Shown: positions 17,055-25,385 of the stretch, piece after piece
Numbering within the stretch: position 1 is the stretch's first letter
Layout of the letters: the number at the start of each line of letters is the position of its first letter
Assembly: GCF_006007885.1 (NCBI RefSeq)
Contig: NZ_VCRO01000003.1
Coordinates: 186,001 to 250,000 of the forward strand
DNA from: Alteribacter natronophilus
GTDB taxonomy: Bacteria; Bacillota; Bacilli; Bacillales; Salisediminibacteriaceae
Direction: 5' to 3'
DNA: 64,000 bases
The notes under the pieces: generated by a model
Told to the model about the DNA's origin: nothing
The model's input: only the letters and a program-made list of their open reading frames with translations
The model's database searches: none
Made by a program: the position numbers and the translations under genes

Positions 17055-17348
17055 TTACGCTTCCTGAACCTCCGGGTATACGCTCACGCGCTTGCGGTCA
17101 CGTCCCACACGTTCGAACTTAACGATACCGTCCACTTTTGCGAAAAGCGTGTCGTCGCCGCCTTTACCTACGTTTACACCTGGGTAAATGCGAGTTCCGC
17201 GCTGACGCACAAGGATAGATCCGCCGGTAACTTCCTGACCGTCTCCACGCTTCGTACCGAGGCGTTTGGAGATTGAGTCACGACCGTTCTTCGTACTACC
17301 TACCCCTTTTTTCTGGGCGAAAAACTGAAGATCGAGTTTCAAAAACAT
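17055..17348 (-). CDS. rpmA: 50S ribosomal protein L27 with cleavable N-terminal extension
   Basis: This is ribosomal protein bL27, 97 residues, whose N-terminus reaches the peptidyl-transferase centre. The protein begins with a short extension containing LQFFAQKKG, the Firmicute processing site cut by the protease Prp, encoded just upstream. The core has [15 protein letters not shown] and [11 protein letters not shown]. The ATG at 17348 is used: GGGAGGTG lies 6 bases upstream, and the GTG nine bases earlier is part of that site. It is the last gene of the rplU-prp-rpmA operon, as in B. subtilis. Confidence 0.98.
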   Translation of the reverse strand: MFLKLDLQFFAQKKGVGSTKNGRDSISKRLGTKRGDGQEVTGGSILVRQRGTRIYPGVNVGKGGDDTLFAKVDGIVKFERVGRDRKRVSVYPEVQEA

Positions 17349-17353
17349 ATCTT

Positions 17354-17686
17354 TCACCTCCCGGATACTTTGATATACTCCCCGTATTGTTCCTCCAGCA
17401 TGGCAAACGATACGATGAGTCCTTCCAAAAGAAGCTGAACCTTCTCGCTGGTACCGGTCTCAAGATCCTGAGGTACCCGGCAGCGGAGAAAGCCGCCTTC
17501 GTCTCCCATTTCAACCGGGAGTTCCAGGCCGGTCAGCTCTGCAACCGCATTGATGGATCCGAACGACAGAGCAGACGCTGCGGCACACACCAGGTCATGA
17601 CCGTGGGGCCCCGAATCAGCATGTCCCTCCATCGTAAACGCCATCACATGCTTATTTTCATTTCGCTCAATCGTGACCTTAATCAT
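17354..17686 (-). CDS. prp: Ribosomal-processing cysteine protease Prp
   Basis: This is a small cysteine protease of 110 residues (YsxB family) that removes the N-terminal extension of L27. The catalytic pair is visible as the His of MEGHADSG near residue 22 and the Cys of [11 protein letters not shown] near residue 34. Its position between rplU and rpmA is conserved in Firmicutes, and the L27 here has the matching cleavage site. Its stop is five bases before the rpmA start. Confidence 0.95.
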   Translation of the reverse strand: MIKVTIERNENKHVMAFTMEGHADSGPHGHDLVCAAASALSFGSINAVAELTGLELPVEMGDEGGFLRCRVPQDLETGTSEKVQLLLEGLIVSFAMLEEQYGEYIKVSGR

Positions 17687-17698
17687 AAAAGCCTCCGA

Positions 17699-18007
17699 TT
17701 AAACGGTAATAGAGTCGATTGTCACTTTTGTGTAAGGCTGACGGTGACCCTGCTTACGACGGTAGTTCTTACGCTTTTTCATCTTCCACACGATTGTCTT
17801 CTTGCCTTTACCGTGCTTCTCGACTTTAGCTGTAACACTCGCTCCGTCAACCAGTGGAGAACCAACTTTTGTCTCGTCTCCGCCGACAAGGATTACGCGG
17901 TCAAAAGTAACCGTGTCACCTTCAGCAGCTTCAAGCTTCTCGATGAAGATCTCCTGACCTTCCTCAACCTTGACCTGCTTGCCGCCAGTTTCAATAATTG
18001 CGTACAT
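17699..18007 (-). CDS. rplU: 50S ribosomal protein L21
   Basis: This is ribosomal protein bL21, 102 residues. It starts [14 protein letters not shown] and ends with the basic [19 protein letters not shown] stretch that binds 23S rRNA. AAGGAGGTGCGCAT precedes the ATG. It is the first gene of the operon and has an L21-type leader RNA directly upstream. Confidence 0.98.
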   Translation of the reverse strand: MYAIIETGGKQVKVEEGQEIFIEKLEAAEGDTVTFDRVILVGGDETKVGSPLVDGASVTAKVEKHGKGKKTIVWKMKKRKNYRRKQGHRQPYTKVTIDSITV

Positions 18008-18025
18008 ATGCGCACCTCCTTAAAT

Positions 18026-18128
18026 ACTCAGACTCGCCATCACAGGTGCTTTCTATCCCTCAGATGAGGGGCAGTTCGCTTAAAAACCTGATCTGCGCGG
18101 TTGCAGTTCCTTGGGCGCAGCCAAACAA
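18026..18128 (-). promoter_or_regulatory. Ribosomal protein L21 leader RNA
   Basis: The untranslated leader contains GGCUGCGCCCAAGGAACUGCAACCGCGCAG on the minus strand in two pieces, with a CUGCGC/GCGCAG helix, then a second helix near 18045-18075. This matches my memory of the L21 leader family in Bacillus, an autoregulatory element bound by L21. A covariance search would confirm it. Confidence 0.7.
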
Positions 18129-18166
18129 CTAACAAGAAACATCATACCACAAGCCAAAAACCAGTG

Positions 18167-19627
18167 TCAACGCTCATTTCCCCTCTCAAAGAAACGGCGG
18201 ACTTCCTTCTCGTTACCGGTTAAACGGATCTCAAACCCCGCCCCTTCCTTGCGGGCAAAGAAAACAAGTTTCCCCGTACGCTCCTCAAGCTCCCTGTGAT
18301 TGGAACCGGCTTTCAGAAACGCTGCCAGGCTGTCTCCGGCGCTGATGCAGACCGCTTCTGTTTCCGACGGGAGTGCAGTAAGCTCGCGCTCGAGTGCCGA
18401 GTAGAGGCTGTGGGCCGACTTCACCTGACCGGTGCCGCTGCAGGACGGGCACGTTTCAAGAAGCCGTTCTGCTACTGAAGATCGGGCTTTTTTCCTCGTC
18501 ATCTCCACTAGTCCAAGGCTCGTAAATCCGGCCACGCTTGTTTTCGTCCGGTCTTTTTTCAGCGCTTCCTTCAGGGTCCGGAGCACTGCATCCCGGCTCG
18601 TGTCGTCCTCCATATCGATAAAGTCGATCATGATGATCCCGCCCAGATCACGGAGCCGGAGCTCCTCGGCAACCGCCGCTGCTGCTTCCAGGTTCACTTT
18701 TACAGCAGTATCGTCGAGTCCTTTTTTCCCGGTATATTTCCCGGAGTTCACATCGATCACCGTCATGGCTTCGGTTTCTTCTATAATAAGAAACCCGCCG
18801 CTTTTCAGCCATGCCCGTTTCTGAAACACCCGCTCGAGCTTCTGTTCCAGTCCGTAAGCCGCAAAGATTCCCTCCCTGGCCGTATACTGCTTTACCGTCG
18901 CCTGCTCGGCCGGGTTCATACTCATCCACCGTTTCAGAAACCGGACATCCTTCGGGTTATCGCAGATGAGTTCCGTCCCCGGATTATGGGCGTAGTTTCT
19001 GGCAGCCTGAAGCACGAGTGAGCCGCCGGCAAATACGAGGGACGGCGTCTTTTTTTCCTCTGCCTCACTGAGGGCGTCGCCAAACATCGTTCTGAGCACA
19101 TCCATTTCCCTCAGAATCTGCTCCCGGCCCATTTCCTTTGCCGCCGTCCGGATGATGATCCCTTCCTCATCGTGTACGGACTCCCGTGCAAACTCACGCC
19201 ACTCTTTCCGCAGTTCGTCATCCCCGAGCCGCTTTGAAACTGCCACGTAATCGGAATATGGGAGGTAGACGATCGACTGTCCGGGCATCTGGATGTATTC
19301 CGACAGCCGTGGCCCTTTCGTTCCCATTTCCTCTTTCGTTACCTGGACAAGAACGGTCTGTCCCTCTTTCAGACAGGACGTGAGAGGCTTGTCCCCGCCT
19401 TTTGCCGCTCTGACTTCCTTCATATGAAGATAGCCGTCCTTTCCGGTTCCGATATGAACGAATGCCGCTTCCATACCGGGGAGAACCCGGGACACTTTTC
19501 CCGTAAAGATATCTCCTTCCCTCGCTCCCTGGGAAGGGGGTTCAACGAGCCATTCCGTCACTTTTCCGTTCTGGAGGACTGCGCCTCTTTTTTCCTCAGT
19601 TGCTGTGTTCAGCACGATCTCGTACAC
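18167..19627 (-). CDS. rng: Ribonuclease G/E family endoribonuclease
   Basis: This is a single-strand RNA endonuclease of 486 residues. An S1-like RNA-binding segment is near residues 35-110 (REGDIFTGKVSRVLPGMEAAFVHIG). The catalytic DNase-I-like region has the metal ligands in IDVNSGKYTG and IDFIDM, and CPSCSGTG forms the Zn-link used for dimerisation. The start is GTG behind GGAGCGGA. B. subtilis lacks this enzyme, but many other Bacillaceae carry it next to rplU. The long C-terminal scaffold of RNase E is missing, so it is RNase G-like. It lies between spoIVFB and the rplU operon. Confidence 0.94.
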   Translation of the reverse strand: MYEIVLNTATEEKRGAVLQNGKVTEWLVEPPSQGAREGDIFTGKVSRVLPGMEAAFVHIGTGKDGYLHMKEVRAAKGGDKPLTSCLKEGQTVLVQVTKEEMGTKGPRLSEYIQMPGQSIVYLPYSDYVAVSKRLGDDELRKEWREFARESVHDEEGIIIRTAAKEMGREQILREMDVLRTMFGDALSEAEEKKTPSLVFAGGSLVLQAARNYAHNPGTELICDNPKDVRFLKRWMSMNPAEQATVKQYTAREGIFAAYGLEQKLERVFQKRAWLKSGGFLIIEETEAMTVIDVNSGKYTGKKGLDDTAVKVNLEAAAAVAEELRLRDLGGIIMIDFIDMEDDTSRDAVLRTLKEALKKDRTKTSVAGFTSLGLVEMTRKKARSSVAERLLETCPSCSGTGQVKSAHSLYSALERELTALPSETEAVCISAGDSLAAFLKAGSNHRELEERTGKLVFFARKEGAGFEIRLTGNEKEVRRFFERGNER

Positions 19628-19687
19628 ACGCGTCCGCTCCGTTTCTCAATTATTCTGCTTCGTATTATACACGAAAAGCCCGGCCGG

Positions 19688-20530
19688 CTACAGGAACAGG
19701 GCGCCGACAGGGCTCATTTGTTTTTCCTTATTAAAGTAAGCATCGATTACTGCTGTTTCCTCCACTGATTCACCCGACTCTCTCTGAATAAACACATGCC
19801 GGCAGTCCCGGCGCAGATTTTTCATCGTTTCTGCCACGTTTTCCGATCCTGCAACAAAAACAGGCCGGATCCTGTCCGGCATCCGGTTTTTCTTTTCCCG
19901 GCGCTCAATAAGGAACCGCATGAAGATAAAATGCCGCTGTTTCCACTCCAGGTAGTGATGAACCATAAGGAACATGAGTACGACAATCAGATTCAGATGG
20001 AACGGGAGGATGAGGAGGGCAGCAAGCGTCAGAATCCCAAGGAAAAAAAGAGACGTACAGAACGATACGGACATGGCCCTCCGGTACGGCATCAGGGCAC
20101 TCTGAAGGGAAAAAACAAGCTTCCCTCCATCCAGCGGCTTAACCGGGAGCAGATTAAATAGAAGGATAGTGAGGTTATGGAACAGGAAAACACTGTGGTC
20201 GGCAGCACTCCACCAGGGGAGTGGAAGAAGAATAAAACTCATTCCGACCATCCAGAGATGCTGGGCCGGTCCCGCCAGGATCACCAGTACCTCTTCCTTA
20301 ACCGGCCGGTTGCCGTATTCCTCCGTTTCGGCCACTCCTCCGAAAGGAAGCAGTTCAATTTTCGTCAGCCGCCAGTCAAACTTCCGGGCCATCCAGGCGT
20401 GGCCCATTTCATGGATGAACACAATTGTAAAAAGCATGATGACTTCTTTAAAGTATCCGGTCACCACCCCGGTTCCGAGAACGAGCCAGAAGAGCGGATG
20501 AACTTTAACGAGCCTCAGAAGACTAATCAA
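19688..20530 (-). CDS. spoIVFB: Stage IV sporulation intramembrane protease SpoIVFB
   Basis: This is a site-2-type membrane metalloprotease of 280 residues that cleaves pro-sigma-K in the mother cell. The zinc motif is HEMGH near residue 40, and the third ligand lies in KPLDGGKL. Several hydrophobic helices precede a C-terminal cytoplasmic CBS-like region (from about residue 210). The gene overlaps the end of spoIVFA by eight bases, which couples the protease to its regulator. Confidence 0.95.
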   Translation of the reverse strand: MISLLRLVKVHPLFWLVLGTGVVTGYFKEVIMLFTIVFIHEMGHAWMARKFDWRLTKIELLPFGGVAETEEYGNRPVKEEVLVILAGPAQHLWMVGMSFILLPLPWWSAADHSVFLFHNLTILLFNLLPVKPLDGGKLVFSLQSALMPYRRAMSVSFCTSLFFLGILTLAALLILPFHLNLIVVLMFLMVHHYLEWKQRHFIFMRFLIERREKKNRMPDRIRPVFVAGSENVAETMKNLRRDCRHVFIQRESGESVEETAVIDAYFNKEKQMSPVGALFL

Positions 20531-21344
20531 GCGGGATCACATCGATCGGGTCGACGAACGCCTCCCCTTCCTTCAGGGCAAAGTAGTACACACCCACTTC
20601 CTCATTATCGCCTGCCGGTGATACATACCCTACAAGATCCCCTGCCTCTACATGGTCATAGAGGTTTACCTGGATGTTTTCGAGCATCCCGTACCAGGAT
20701 TCCCCTCCGTCATAATGACTGATTACGACGGTCTTGCCCCACTCCTGTTCCTCATCCTCCCCTACAAACCGGATAATACCGCTCCTGACAGCTTCAACGG
20801 TTTCATTGAGCTCCGTTTCCACATAAATTCCCCGGCCGTTCTGGGCAAAAGACTGGGCAATTGTACCGGTTGCCGGAAGCGCAGAGGCATATTCCACTTC
20901 GGCCCCTTCCTGTCCGGGTGCCGTTTCCATCCCCGCCGGAAGAAGAGCGAGCGGTCTGCCAAACTGGCCTTCATACCAGTCCGCCACAGCCGTAAACTCA
21001 AACTCCTGATTAAAGGAGTTGTACATAAACTGCCGGGCCTGATCAAACTGCCCGGACGGCAGGCTGAATATGATGGCCGTCACCAGAACCAGACAGATGC
21101 TTGCCAGCAGCTGAAACATAATCCGTTCCTTTTTAATGAACGGTTCCGGCTTTCCATCCTCATCCACTCTTCGCGGCTGCGGACGGTAAAAGTCCGTTTC
21201 ATCCCTCGCTTCGTCGTGACTGGTCTGGACCCACGGAACAGTGGCTCTGTCCCTTCTTTTTTCGCCTTCCCTTACTCTGCCCGGCTGGCGCTTTCTTCTT
21301 TTGGCTTCCATCAGTTTTTTTATTTTATCCACTCGGTGATCCAT
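20523..21344 (-). CDS. spoIVFA: Stage IV sporulation protein SpoIVFA
   Basis: This is a bitopic membrane protein of 273 residues that holds SpoIVFB inactive until the forespore signals. Residues 1-85 are basic and cytoplasmic, one membrane helix lies near 88-108, and the C-terminal part is a degenerate LytM/M23-like domain (TVVISHYDGGESWYGMLENI, DLVGYVSPAG) that is the target of signalling proteases. In B. subtilis this gene directly follows minD; here minD is 22.7 kb away. Confidence 0.92.
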   Translation of the reverse strand: MDHRVDKIKKLMEAKRRKRQPGRVREGEKRRDRATVPWVQTSHDEARDETDFYRPQPRRVDEDGKPEPFIKKERIMFQLLASICLVLVTAIIFSLPSGQFDQARQFMYNSFNQEFEFTAVADWYEGQFGRPLALLPAGMETAPGQEGAEVEYASALPATGTIAQSFAQNGRGIYVETELNETVEAVRSGIIRFVGEDEEQEWGKTVVISHYDGGESWYGMLENIQVNLYDHVEAGDLVGYVSPAGDNEEVGVYYFALKEGEAFVDPIDVIPLD

Positions 21345-21542
21345 AAATTTCCCCCGCCTGTCTGTGTAGAAATTGCAGTATAAACAGGTTGTCTGCTCTT
21401 ACTGCACTATATGTCCTGTCCACTGTGTTTATGCAGGGGGGCGGGAGAGGGAGGGCGTTCATTTTGATTGGCTGTTAGATGTTTTCGGGAGGCTGTCGCC
21501 TTAAACAGGAGGGGCGTATCATTTCTCCGCTTTTTGCAGGGT

Positions 21543-22129
21543 GTTTTAATACGATTTCGGCTCTATCTCATCATTTCCGCCTTAAACTCACAGCGTTTTA
21601 ATACGATTCAGGCTCTATCGCATCATTTCCGCCTTAAACTCAAGGTGTTTTAATACGATTTAGGCTTTATCGCATCATTTCCGCCTTACACTCAAGGCGT
21701 TTTAATACGATTCAGGCTTTATCCCATCATTTCCGCCCTAAACTCACGGCGTTTTAATACGATTCAGGCTTTATCGCATCATTTCCGCCTTACACGCAAG
21801 TCGTTTTAATACGATTCAGGCTTTATCGCATCATTTCCGCCTTAACTCAAGTCGTTTTAATACGATTCAGGCTTTATTGCATCATTTCCGCCTTACACTC
21901 AAGGCGTTTTAATACGATTCAGGCTTTATCGCATCATTTCCGCCTTACACTCAAGGCGTTTTAATACGATTCAGGCTTTATTGCATCATTTCCGCCTTAC
22001 ACTCAAGGCGTTTTAATACGATTCAGGCTTTATCGCATCATTTCCACCTTAAACTCACAGCGTTTTAATACGATTCCGGCTCTACAGCATCATTTCCGCC
22101 TGCGATTCACAGCGTTATAATACGATTGA
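21543..22129. repeat. 52-bp tandem array, about 11 units
   Basis: The unit starts GTTTTAATACGATTCAGGCT and contains TATCGCATCATTTCCGCCTT. Eleven units run head to tail from 21543 to 22113 with a 52-bp period (one unit is 51), then a twelfth breaks off. Outer units are more diverged than the middle ones. It fills the gap between the DUF2332 terminator and spoIVFA; the rest of 21345-22222 shows no gene. Confidence 0.97.
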
Positions 22130-22160
22130 TTTCCCCTCCGTTTCACCTGAACATAGGACA

Positions 22161-22193
22161 AAGCCCGCCCGGCAAATCTCACCGGGCGGGCTT
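22161..22193 (-). terminator. Hairpin terminator after the DUF2332 gene
   Basis: AAGCCCGCCCGG pairs perfectly with CCGGGCGGGCTT. The following T-run is short (TTTG), so termination is likely but not certain. Confidence 0.75.
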
Positions 22194-22222
22194 CTCATCT
22201 ATACTGTGGAATACCTCCTGTG

Positions 22223-23236
22223 TCACAGGGTCCACTCAAACCAGCGGGCATGACCATCTGTTTTTCCAACGGTCTGGTATTTGACGTTCCCGCGCAGGTA
22301 GGCATCTGCGTGAAGGAGACGATCATGCATATTGTTGTATACGTGATAGACATCGCGCTCCCTGCCGAGTTCATAAACCGTTTCAAGCAGCGTTTGCTTC
22401 ACATCTTCAGGCATCTGATTTGCTACATGAGTATGAAAAACCACGAGTGGGCCCGAATCCGGCATACCAGAAGCAATTTTGGGAAGAAGTTTCACACCAT
22501 CACCTTCCACAAGGGGGACCGGATCTTTTTCCATGATCCTGCATGCCTGGGTGAACTGTTCGCGCCGCCTGCTGTGTTCAGGCCAGATCAGCGCATCCAG
22601 CCAGCGTCTGTCAGAATCAGCCGTTACATCCAGTACATTGAGATCGACACCGGTGCGGGCAGCTACCGGTGGAACCTGACGCAGATTCATGTCCAGCTGT
22701 CCCGTCACCTCCGAAGTCAGGTGTACGTCTGATTCTGTACTTCCATATACGTGCCCGTCTCCATAAGAGTAGGAGTACCGATCCCATAAAAGCTGAAGGC
22801 CGGCACTGGTGCCAATCTCAATCATTGAAAGAGGGGTTCCCGTCCGGGCATAAATATGGGAGAAAACCGGGAACAGGTAGGCACAGCGGCGAATTTCATT
22901 GGTCTGCACCCTTCTTGTCTGCATGAGCTGCGTCACTTGTTGACGGTAAGTTCCGCAAAAGTCCCTGAACGCATTCCAGCTGTTTTCCGGCACGTCGGGT
23001 ACATCGGTTATACTGGGGTAAAAACGCGAGAGTTCGTGCTCCTCGCCCCTGAGAAGCAGATCCTGAACGGATGCAAAAAGCAGATTCGGTGCCGGCTGGC
23101 CCGTCTCCCCCGACATTGCAAGCTTCAGAATCTCCTCATCGCCGGCGATCTTCCGGGAGAGAAAATCATAAAGGGGGCTTGAGTCCCTGCATTCCATTTC
23201 AGCAAACTGAATAAACCATTTTGAAGCGTCTGTCAC
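22223..23236 (-). CDS. DUF2332 domain-containing protein
   Basis: This is a soluble protein of 337 residues that matches the DUF2332 family over its whole length. Recognisable parts are the NEIRRCAYLFPVF stretch, MIEIGTSAGLQLLWDRYSY and a late VVFHTHVANQM. The SAGL motif suggests a Rossmann-like, possibly methyltransferase-related fold, but no activity is established. The GTG start overlaps the stop of the upstream acetyltransferase gene as GTGA, with GGAGGT 11-12 bases upstream, so the two form a coupled pair. Confidence 0.82.
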   Translation of the reverse strand: MTDASKWFIQFAEMECRDSSPLYDFLSRKIAGDEEILKLAMSGETGQPAPNLLFASVQDLLLRGEEHELSRFYPSITDVPDVPENSWNAFRDFCGTYRQQVTQLMQTRRVQTNEIRRCAYLFPVFSHIYARTGTPLSMIEIGTSAGLQLLWDRYSYSYGDGHVYGSTESDVHLTSEVTGQLDMNLRQVPPVAARTGVDLNVLDVTADSDRRWLDALIWPEHSRRREQFTQACRIMEKDPVPLVEGDGVKLLPKIASGMPDSGPLVVFHTHVANQMPEDVKQTLLETVYELGRERDVYHVYNNMHDRLLHADAYLRGNVKYQTVGKTDGHARWFEWTL

Positions 23237-23838
23237 GTCGTTTCCGCACCTCCTACTGAAATCTCTTTCACATAGCACATACAGTCATGAACGCGGTCAT
23301 AACTCTTTTTCACCTGCTCCTTCTCCTCGCCTGCGTAGTGGGCAAAAGCCTGCATCGGAATCAGACCGGGTTTATTTGTCACGAGTGGCCTGCTGATTTC
23401 ACTGCCTTCCAGGTAGACATGGAGGTAGGAGGTTTCAAGACTGAACCCGTTTTTCTCATACCAGCGCTGCACGCGGTCGTCATCCCGTGTCCATACTTCC
23501 AGGCGGTTGAGACCCAGTTCTTTTGCACGCGTCTCTCCTTCTGCAAGAAGCTCACCTGCAATCCCCTTCCTCTGGTGATCCGGGTGAACGGCCAGGTGCC
23601 AGATCATGCCCCCAAGCCCTTCCCCTCTGGAACAGACTGTAAGTTCCTTTTCCTCGTATTCAATATCCAGCATGCCTACGATTTGATCGTCATCCACTGC
23701 CACGAGTTCTATCGAAGGGTTGCTGTATTGTTCTTTCCTGTTCAAAACGTTGTCATAATAGGCTGTGTCGAGGAACGAAAGAACACGGCACCTCAGCCAT
23801 TCTTTTTCATAAGTACTATTGTATGGTCTTATTTCCAT
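23233..23838 (-). CDS. GNAT family N-acetyltransferase
   Basis: This is an acyl-CoA-dependent acetyltransferase of 201 residues. The acetyl-CoA-binding signature is HPDHQRKGIAGELLAEGE near residues 90-107, preceded by the strand GGMIWHLAVHP and followed by LNRLEVWTRDD and WYEKNGF. GGAGGG lies 10 bases before the ATG. It is the first gene of a two-gene unit with the DUF2332 gene. The acceptor substrate is unknown. Confidence 0.9.
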   Translation of the reverse strand: MEIRPYNSTYEKEWLRCRVLSFLDTAYYDNVLNRKEQYSNPSIELVAVDDDQIVGMLDIEYEEKELTVCSRGEGLGGMIWHLAVHPDHQRKGIAGELLAEGETRAKELGLNRLEVWTRDDDRVQRWYEKNGFSLETSYLHVYLEGSEISRPLVTNKPGLIPMQAFAHYAGEEKEQVKKSYDRVHDCMCYVKEISVGGAETT

Positions 23839-24128
23839 ATGTCATGTCCCTCCAATTATGAAGTGAGGGCGCGGGCGTATCCCGATAATACCGAACCATT
23901 ATTTTACAACCACGCGTCCGGGAGCCCCTGCTTCTCCCATGTGCCAGCTTCCAGCTTAACCGGCAGAGCTGATCTATGAATGAACGGTCAACATCTGTAA
24001 ACTTTTTCAGCTTCACGGGAGCCAGCCCCTTATTTTCCTTTATACATGGCAGATTCCCTTTTTTTAGAAAAATCAATCAGTTAGATCTTACCACAAATTA
24101 CGCTTATATAAGTCAAATACAGCATCGG

Positions 24129-24413
24129 CTCGTTAGACACCCTTATGACCGGCTCTTATGAAGCTAAAATACTCCCTCGGCTCGTTTGCCCCCTTTTTGT
24201 CCGGTTCTTATGCAGCTCAATTTCTCCATCTGCTCATTTGCCCTCCTTTTGTCCAGTTCTTATACAGCTTAATTTCTCCATCTGCTCGTTTGCCCCCCTT
24301 TTGTCCCGTTCTTATGCAGCTCAATTTCTCCATCTGCTCATTTGCCCTCCTTTTGTCCGGTTCTTAAGCAGCTCAAAGCCTCCCCCTGCTCGTTTGAGCC
24401 CCTTTTGAACGTG
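24129..24413. repeat. 52-bp tandem array, about 5.5 units, distinct sequence
   Basis: The units start at 24129, 24181, 24233, 24285, 24337 and 24389, each beginning CTCGTTTGCC or CTCATTTGCC and containing CTTTTGTCCGGTTCTTATGC. The first and last are decayed. The period equals that of the array at 21.5 kb although the sequences differ. The array occupies the gap between the GNAT gene and the sortase; nothing else is evident in 23839-24498. Confidence 0.95.
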
Positions 24414-24498
24414 CCCTGTAACTATCAGGGTTAAGTTCCCCCCTTACTACTTGTCTTTAAGCAGATCCACCACACAGCTGTAAAACATGCCACACAGC

Positions 24499-24536
24499 AA
24501 AAAGACCCGATCCCTCTGTACCGGATCCGGTCTCTT
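24499..24536 (-). terminator. Terminator overlapping the sortase stop codon
   Basis: On the minus strand AAGAGACCGGATCC pairs with GGATCGGGTCTT (one mismatch), followed by TTTTTG. Confidence 0.85.
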
Positions 24537-25275
24537 AAGCGCCTTCGTTCATCTCACTGTCACTGTCACTGTCTCTGTCCTGTTGCGTAATGTCCGTCAG
24601 TTCCGCCTGAATAATATAGCGGTCGGGAGCAGCCCCGAAGTAATTAAACGGGTAGCAGGTTGTAAGTGTCAGCGTCGGCCTGTCCTTATCCACTATTACC
24701 GTCCGGTCATCTGCATCGGTAATCCAGATATCCCGAATCTGGTATTCGTAAACCCGGTCTTCAAACTCCATGTAAAGCCGGTCACCTTCCTCAAGCTCAC
24801 CAAGTTCCCGAAAGACCGTGTCCCTGTGTCCGGAAAGAACTGTGTGACCCAGGCCGTCAGGTGGCGTTGTAAAATCACCTTCATGGTAGCCGACTCCCTG
24901 GTCGAGTGTATCATCATCTGTTCCCCAGTAAACCTCATAGAGCCTGTCCAGCTGCGGAATAATCAGTTCACCCACTTCATCACCGGCTTCGTAGGGATAG
25001 TCCTCACGCCCGCCTTCAGTCAGGTCCTCCCCTGTACCGGAGATCATCGGCGGATCTTCGGATACAGCACCGGAAGAGGTGAGGCTTTCAACGTCTGAAC
25101 GATCAACGGGGCTGAACACCTCCTGGTAATCAGTATCACTCCAGTTTTCACTGACGGACTGGGCTCTGTCGGCATCCTTTGTCACCCCGGCACTGCCTGT
25201 GTACCATTGAATAGCGCTCCATCCGGCTACCGCAAGTCCAGCTGTCAGAACGATCCAGGCCAGTTTATTAATCAT
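24535..25275 (-). CDS. Class D sortase
   Basis: This is a membrane-anchored transpeptidase of 246 residues that would attach proteins carrying an LPxTG-like signal to the cell wall. It has an N-terminal anchor (residues 5-25), an acidic Ser/Asp linker, then the sortase barrel. The catalytic residues are the His of LSGHRDTVF, the Cys of LTLTTCYPF and the Arg of APDRYI. The C-terminus ends in a Ser/Asp-rich tail. The ATG at 25275 follows GGAGGG by 5 bases. No sortase substrate or pilus-type surface gene is adjacent, so it is an orphan. In Bacillus, class D sortases are linked to sporulation. Confidence 0.9.
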   Translation of the reverse strand: MINKLAWIVLTAGLAVAGWSAIQWYTGSAGVTKDADRAQSVSENWSDTDYQEVFSPVDRSDVESLTSSGAVSEDPPMISGTGEDLTEGGREDYPYEAGDEVGELIIPQLDRLYEVYWGTDDDTLDQGVGYHEGDFTTPPDGLGHTVLSGHRDTVFRELGELEEGDRLYMEFEDRVYEYQIRDIWITDADDRTVIVDKDRPTLTLTTCYPFNYFGAAPDRYIIQAELTDITQQDRDSDSDSEMNEGA

Positions 25276-25385
25276 AAACGCCCTCCACATTCCGTCTTCA
25301 CTACATCCATTTTACACCAGTGTTAATAAAATGGAAAACAGAAAGCAGTGACTCTCCACCGGGGATTGTGACCCGGAAAAAGCGT

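Noticed and set aside
21543-22129. CRISPR array
   Set aside because: The whole 52-bp unit is repeated with no unique spacers, and there are no cas genes.
23816-24076. An 86-residue minus-strand ORF upstream of the GNAT gene
   Set aside because: It has no ribosome binding site and a composition unlike neighbouring genes, and it overlaps the GNAT start region.
24145-24408. Plus-strand frames with SYAAQFLHLLICPPF-like repeats
   Set aside because: They are read through the 52-bp intergenic array and have no start signals.
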